DNA of 64,000 bases from positions 11,184 to 75,183 of the forward strand of contig JBNKWP010000016.1 in NCBI GenBank assembly GCA_050299835.1. Reading direction: 5' to 3'. A program made the position numbers and the translations under genes. This document shows, piece by piece, positions 61,825-64,000 of this stretch. Source of the stretch: JAJDOD01 sp050299835. GTDB lineage: Bacteria > Pseudomonadota > Alphaproteobacteria > Rhodobacterales > Rhodobacteraceae. The notes under the pieces were generated by a model. That model had not been told where the DNA came from and searched no databases. It worked only from the letters and a program-made list of their open reading frames with translations. How positions within the stretch are numbered: the stretch's first letter is position 1; each line of letters begins with the position of its first letter.

Positions 61825-63128
61825 CGCTCCGGGATCAGCCCGCGCGGGCTGAAGCGCAGCACCAGCAGGAGGATCAGGCCCATCGAGAAGAGCCGCATAT
61901 GCGCCGCGCTGTCCTGCAGGTGGTCTTTCAGCCAGTAACCGTCCGCCATTCCGGAGGTGACGATGCTGATGAACCACAGACCCAGCGGCTCGACCATGAC
62001 CCAGAGATACCAGATCAGGAAGCCTCCCAGGACCGCGCCGAAATTGTTGCCGGAGCCGCCGACGATCACCATCACCCAGACAAGGAAGGTGAAGCGCAGT
62101 GGCTGGTAGGTGCCGGGCGTGAGCTGGCCGTCAAGCGTCGTCATCATCGCGCCCGCCAGACCGCAGACTGCCGAACCGAGGATGAAGATTTGCAAATGGC
62201 GGGCGGTGACGTCCTTGCCCATGGCTTCCGCCGAGACCTCGTTGTCGCGGATCGCGCGCATCATCCGGCCCCAGGGCGAGTTCAGCGCCGACTGCGCCAG
62301 CCAAAGCAGCAAGGCGAGGACGGCGAGGAACAGGGCGCAATAGGCCAGCTTGACGGTGATCGAGGAGGCGGTGACCGGGTCGAAGCCCCAGCTGGTCATG
62401 CGCTCCACGAAGGCCGGGCTGTTTTGCAAGTCGATCTCATAGGGCACGGGCCGGGGGATGCCGATCACGTTTTTCACGCCGCGCGACAGCCAGTCCTCGT
62501 TCTTCAGGAAGGCGATGACGATCTCGGCGATGCCGAGCGTGGCGATGGCAAGGTAATCGGAGCGCAGGCCAAGCGCGGTTTTGCCGACGATCCACGCCGC
62601 CCCTGCGGCCAGCGCCGCGCCGACGGGCCAGGAAAAGAGCACGGGCAGGCCAAGGCCGCCGAGATAGCCGGTTCGCGCGGGGTCGATGGCTTCGATGGCC
62701 GCGACGGCGGGGTCGAAGAGGGCGCGGAAGGCGAAGAAACCGACGACGAGGATCGCGATGAGGGCGAGGGGGCGCAGCGCGCCTTGGCCCTTGAGGCGGG
62801 ACCAGGCAAAGATTGCGCCTGCGATGGCAACCAGGCCGACGATGAGGGCGCCGATGGCGCGGAGGCCGCCCGCGGCCCAGGCTTCGTCCACCGGGGGCAT
62901 GGAGACGATGACCGCGCCAAGACCGCCAAGCGCCACGAAACCCATCACGCCGACATTGAAGAGGCCCGCATAGCCCCATTGCATATTCACTCCGAGCGCC
63001 ATGATTGCGGAGATCAGGCCCATGTTGACGATGCCAAGGGCGACGTTCCAGCTCTGGGTGAAACCTGTGAGTACGATCAGCGCCAGAAGGCCGAGGAACA
63101 TCATCATGTCGCGAGGTGTGAGCGTCAT
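61821..63128 (-). CDS. livM: Branched-chain amino acid ABC transporter permease LivM
   Basis: The 435-residue protein has ~10 transmembrane segments, the ALGVNMQWGYAGLFNVGVMGF motif and the cytoplasmic EAA-like loop RAIRDNEVSAEAMGKDV. It pairs with the LivH-like permease immediately upstream (ATGA overlap). Its central extra hydrophobic segment (residues ~75-135) makes it longer than E. coli LivM. The ATPase and binding protein are probably outside the window. Confidence 0.92.
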   Translation of the reverse strand: MTLTPRDMMMFLGLLALIVLTGFTQSWNVALGIVNMGLISAIMALGVNMQWGYAGLFNVGVMGFVALGGLGAVIVSMPPVDEAWAAGGLRAIGALIVGLVAIAGAIFAWSRLKGQGALRPLALIAILVVGFFAFRALFDPAVAAIEAIDPARTGYLGGLGLPVLFSWPVGAALAAGAAWIVGKTALGLRSDYLAIATLGIAEIVIAFLKNEDWLSRGVKNVIGIPRPVPYEIDLQNSPAFVERMTSWGFDPVTASSITVKLAYCALFLAVLALLLWLAQSALNSPWGRMMRAIRDNEVSAEAMGKDVTARHLQIFILGSAVCGLAGAMMTTLDGQLTPGTYQPLRFTFLVWVMVIVGGSGNNFGAVLGGFLIWYLWVMVEPLGLWFISIVTSGMADGYWLKDHLQDSAAHMRLFSMGLILLLVLRFSPRGLIPER

Positions 63129-64000
63129 ACCGATTTCCCCCGGAAGAGACCCGTTGGCCGGAACAGAAGGACCACGATCAGGATCGCGAAGCTGACGGCG
63201 AACTTGTAGTCAGTGGACAGAAGCTGGACGAGGCCGTCCGGCTCCCAGTTTGGCAACACATAGCCCGCGACCTTTTTCCAGGCATAGGTGACCGTCACCT
63301 CGCTGAAGGCCACGATGAAGCCACCGGCGATGGCGCCGACCGGGCTGCCAAGACCGCCGACAATGGCGGAGGCGAAAATCGGCAGGAGAAGCTGGAAATA
63401 GGTGAAGGGCTTGAAGCTCTTGTCGAGGCCGTAGAGCGTGCCCGCAATCGTGGCGAGTGCGGCGACGATGATCCAGGTGATGGCGACCACGCGTTCGGGG
63501 TTGATACCGGAAAGGAGCGCGAGGTCCTCGTTGTCGGAAAACGCGCGCATCGATTTGCCGGTACGGGTGCGGTTGAGGAACCAGAACAATGCTGCGACGA
63601 CGATGATCGCGATGACGACGGTCAGGACGGTGGTCGCCTTGATGGCGAGGCCCTCGTCCAGACCCGTCATCTCCTTGAAATCGCGGGCTGTAATCAGGAA
63701 CCTTGCGCCATCGGCGAAGCGCTGGTCATCGACGCCGATGATGAAGCGGACGATGCCGTTCATCATGAACATCACGCCCATCGAGACGATGACAAGGATC
63801 ACCGGCACCGCCTTTTGTTCGCGGTAGAAACGGTAGACCAGCCGGTCGGTCGCCAGAAGCAGCAGGGCCGTTGCGGCAATGCCGACGGGCAGGGCCAGAA
63901 GCGCGGTTGGAAGCGGTCCGAGCGAGACGCCCATGGATTGCAGCCACCATGTCATCAGGATCGTCGCCATCGCGCCGAAGGCCATCGTGTCGCCATGGGC
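63125..64000 (-). CDS. livH: Branched-chain amino acid ABC transporter permease LivH (5' end cut off)
   Basis: The frame remains open at the right window edge, so the start lies beyond it; 291 codons are visible. The EAA-like loop is NRTRTGKSMRAFSDNEDLALLSGI, followed by IFASAIVGGLGSPVGAIAGGF, typical LivH features. It is the upstream partner of LivM, overlapped by four bases. Confidence 0.92.
   Translation of the reverse strand, partial: AHGDTMAFGAMATILMTWWLQSMGVSLGPLPTALLALPVGIAATALLLLATDRLVYRFYREQKAVPVILVIVSMGVMFMMNGIVRFIIGVDDQRFADGARFLITARDFKEMTGLDEGLAIKATTVLTVVIAIIVVAALFWFLNRTRTGKSMRAFSDNEDLALLSGINPERVVAITWIIVAALATIAGTLYGLDKSFKPFTYFQLLLPIFASAIVGGLGSPVGAIAGGFIVAFSEVTVTYAWKKVAGYVLPNWEPDGLVQLLSTDYKFAVSFAILIVVLLFRPTGLFRGKSV

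Overview
The window is a GC-rich, densely packed stretch of alphaproteobacterial DNA. It is most likely a marine member of the Rhodobacterales (Roseobacter group). The signs are the trmD-rplS-rpmE order, a leucine leader peptide of the rhodobacteral type ahead of leuA, many ATGA/GTGA/TTGA stop-start overlaps, non-ATG starts, and catabolic genes for methylated amines and nitriles. I found no rRNA, tRNA, CRISPR array, insertion sequence or complete prophage.

Region 1 (1-11260) looks accessory. It holds the tail of an outer-membrane-like protein, an exported formylglycine-generating-enzyme-type protein, a TetR/CPBP-protease/serine-hydrolase operon with a clear palindromic operator, a chromate resistance pair (rhodanese-ChrB and ChrA), and a six-gene zinc block: Zur-like regulator, His-rich ZrgA/DUF2796 protein, ABC ATPase, ABC permease and two DUF3299 proteins. 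Three same-orientation copies of a ~37 bp repeat (1379, 4334, 11220) lie at the 3' ends of three of these gene blocks.

Region 2 (11337-24366) starts with an N-methylproline-demethylase-like flavoprotein. Divergent from it is a leu operon with a leader peptide carrying six consecutive Leu codons, then a small cupin gene and leuA. A ~900 bp gene-poor gap follows, then a lysophospholipase-like hydrolase with an SCP2 protein, a TPR protein, two small paralogous proteins of unknown function, an 18-repeat exported MORN protein, nadE, a cupin, an S49 peptidase and a 54-residue membrane/zinc-ribbon protein.

Region 3 (24371-37108) is largely housekeeping: a CaCA antiporter, a pteridine-reductase-like SDR, uvrC, pgsA-moaD-moaE, hrpB, meaB, rpmB, a metallopeptidase-like protein with a GNAT protein, a LysE exporter and an aldo/keto reductase.

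Region 4 (37138-47118) is metabolic. It contains a cobalt-type nitrile hydratase operon, a BNR-repeat pseudogene with an internal deletion, a dimethylglycine/sarcosine-dehydrogenase-like DAO-GcvT fusion, panC-panB with a DegT aminotransferase, a candidate minus-strand small RNA, and an XdhC/MoeA-like molybdenum-cofactor pair.

Region 5 (47205-53155) carries gpmI, a degenerate EnvC, ctpA, trmD with an unusual C-terminal extension, rplS and rpmE. Downstream of rpmE lie five short repeats on an ~11 bp period next to a consensus DnaA box. Region 6 (53476-64000) has an atypical membrane protein, 3-hydroxybutyrate dehydrogenase plus patatin, a DUF502 protein, a translationally coupled ThDP-enzyme/PsuK/PsuG operon, a DUF2461 protein, and livH-livM coupled to a MocA-like nucleotidyltransferase.

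Molybdenum-cofactor functions recur (MoaD/MoaE, XdhC, MoeA-like, MocA-like). One-carbon and methylamine turnover (the N-methylproline-demethylase-like enzyme and the DAO-GcvT protein) is the main catabolic theme. All calls rest on reading the sequence and on family knowledge; no database search was run.
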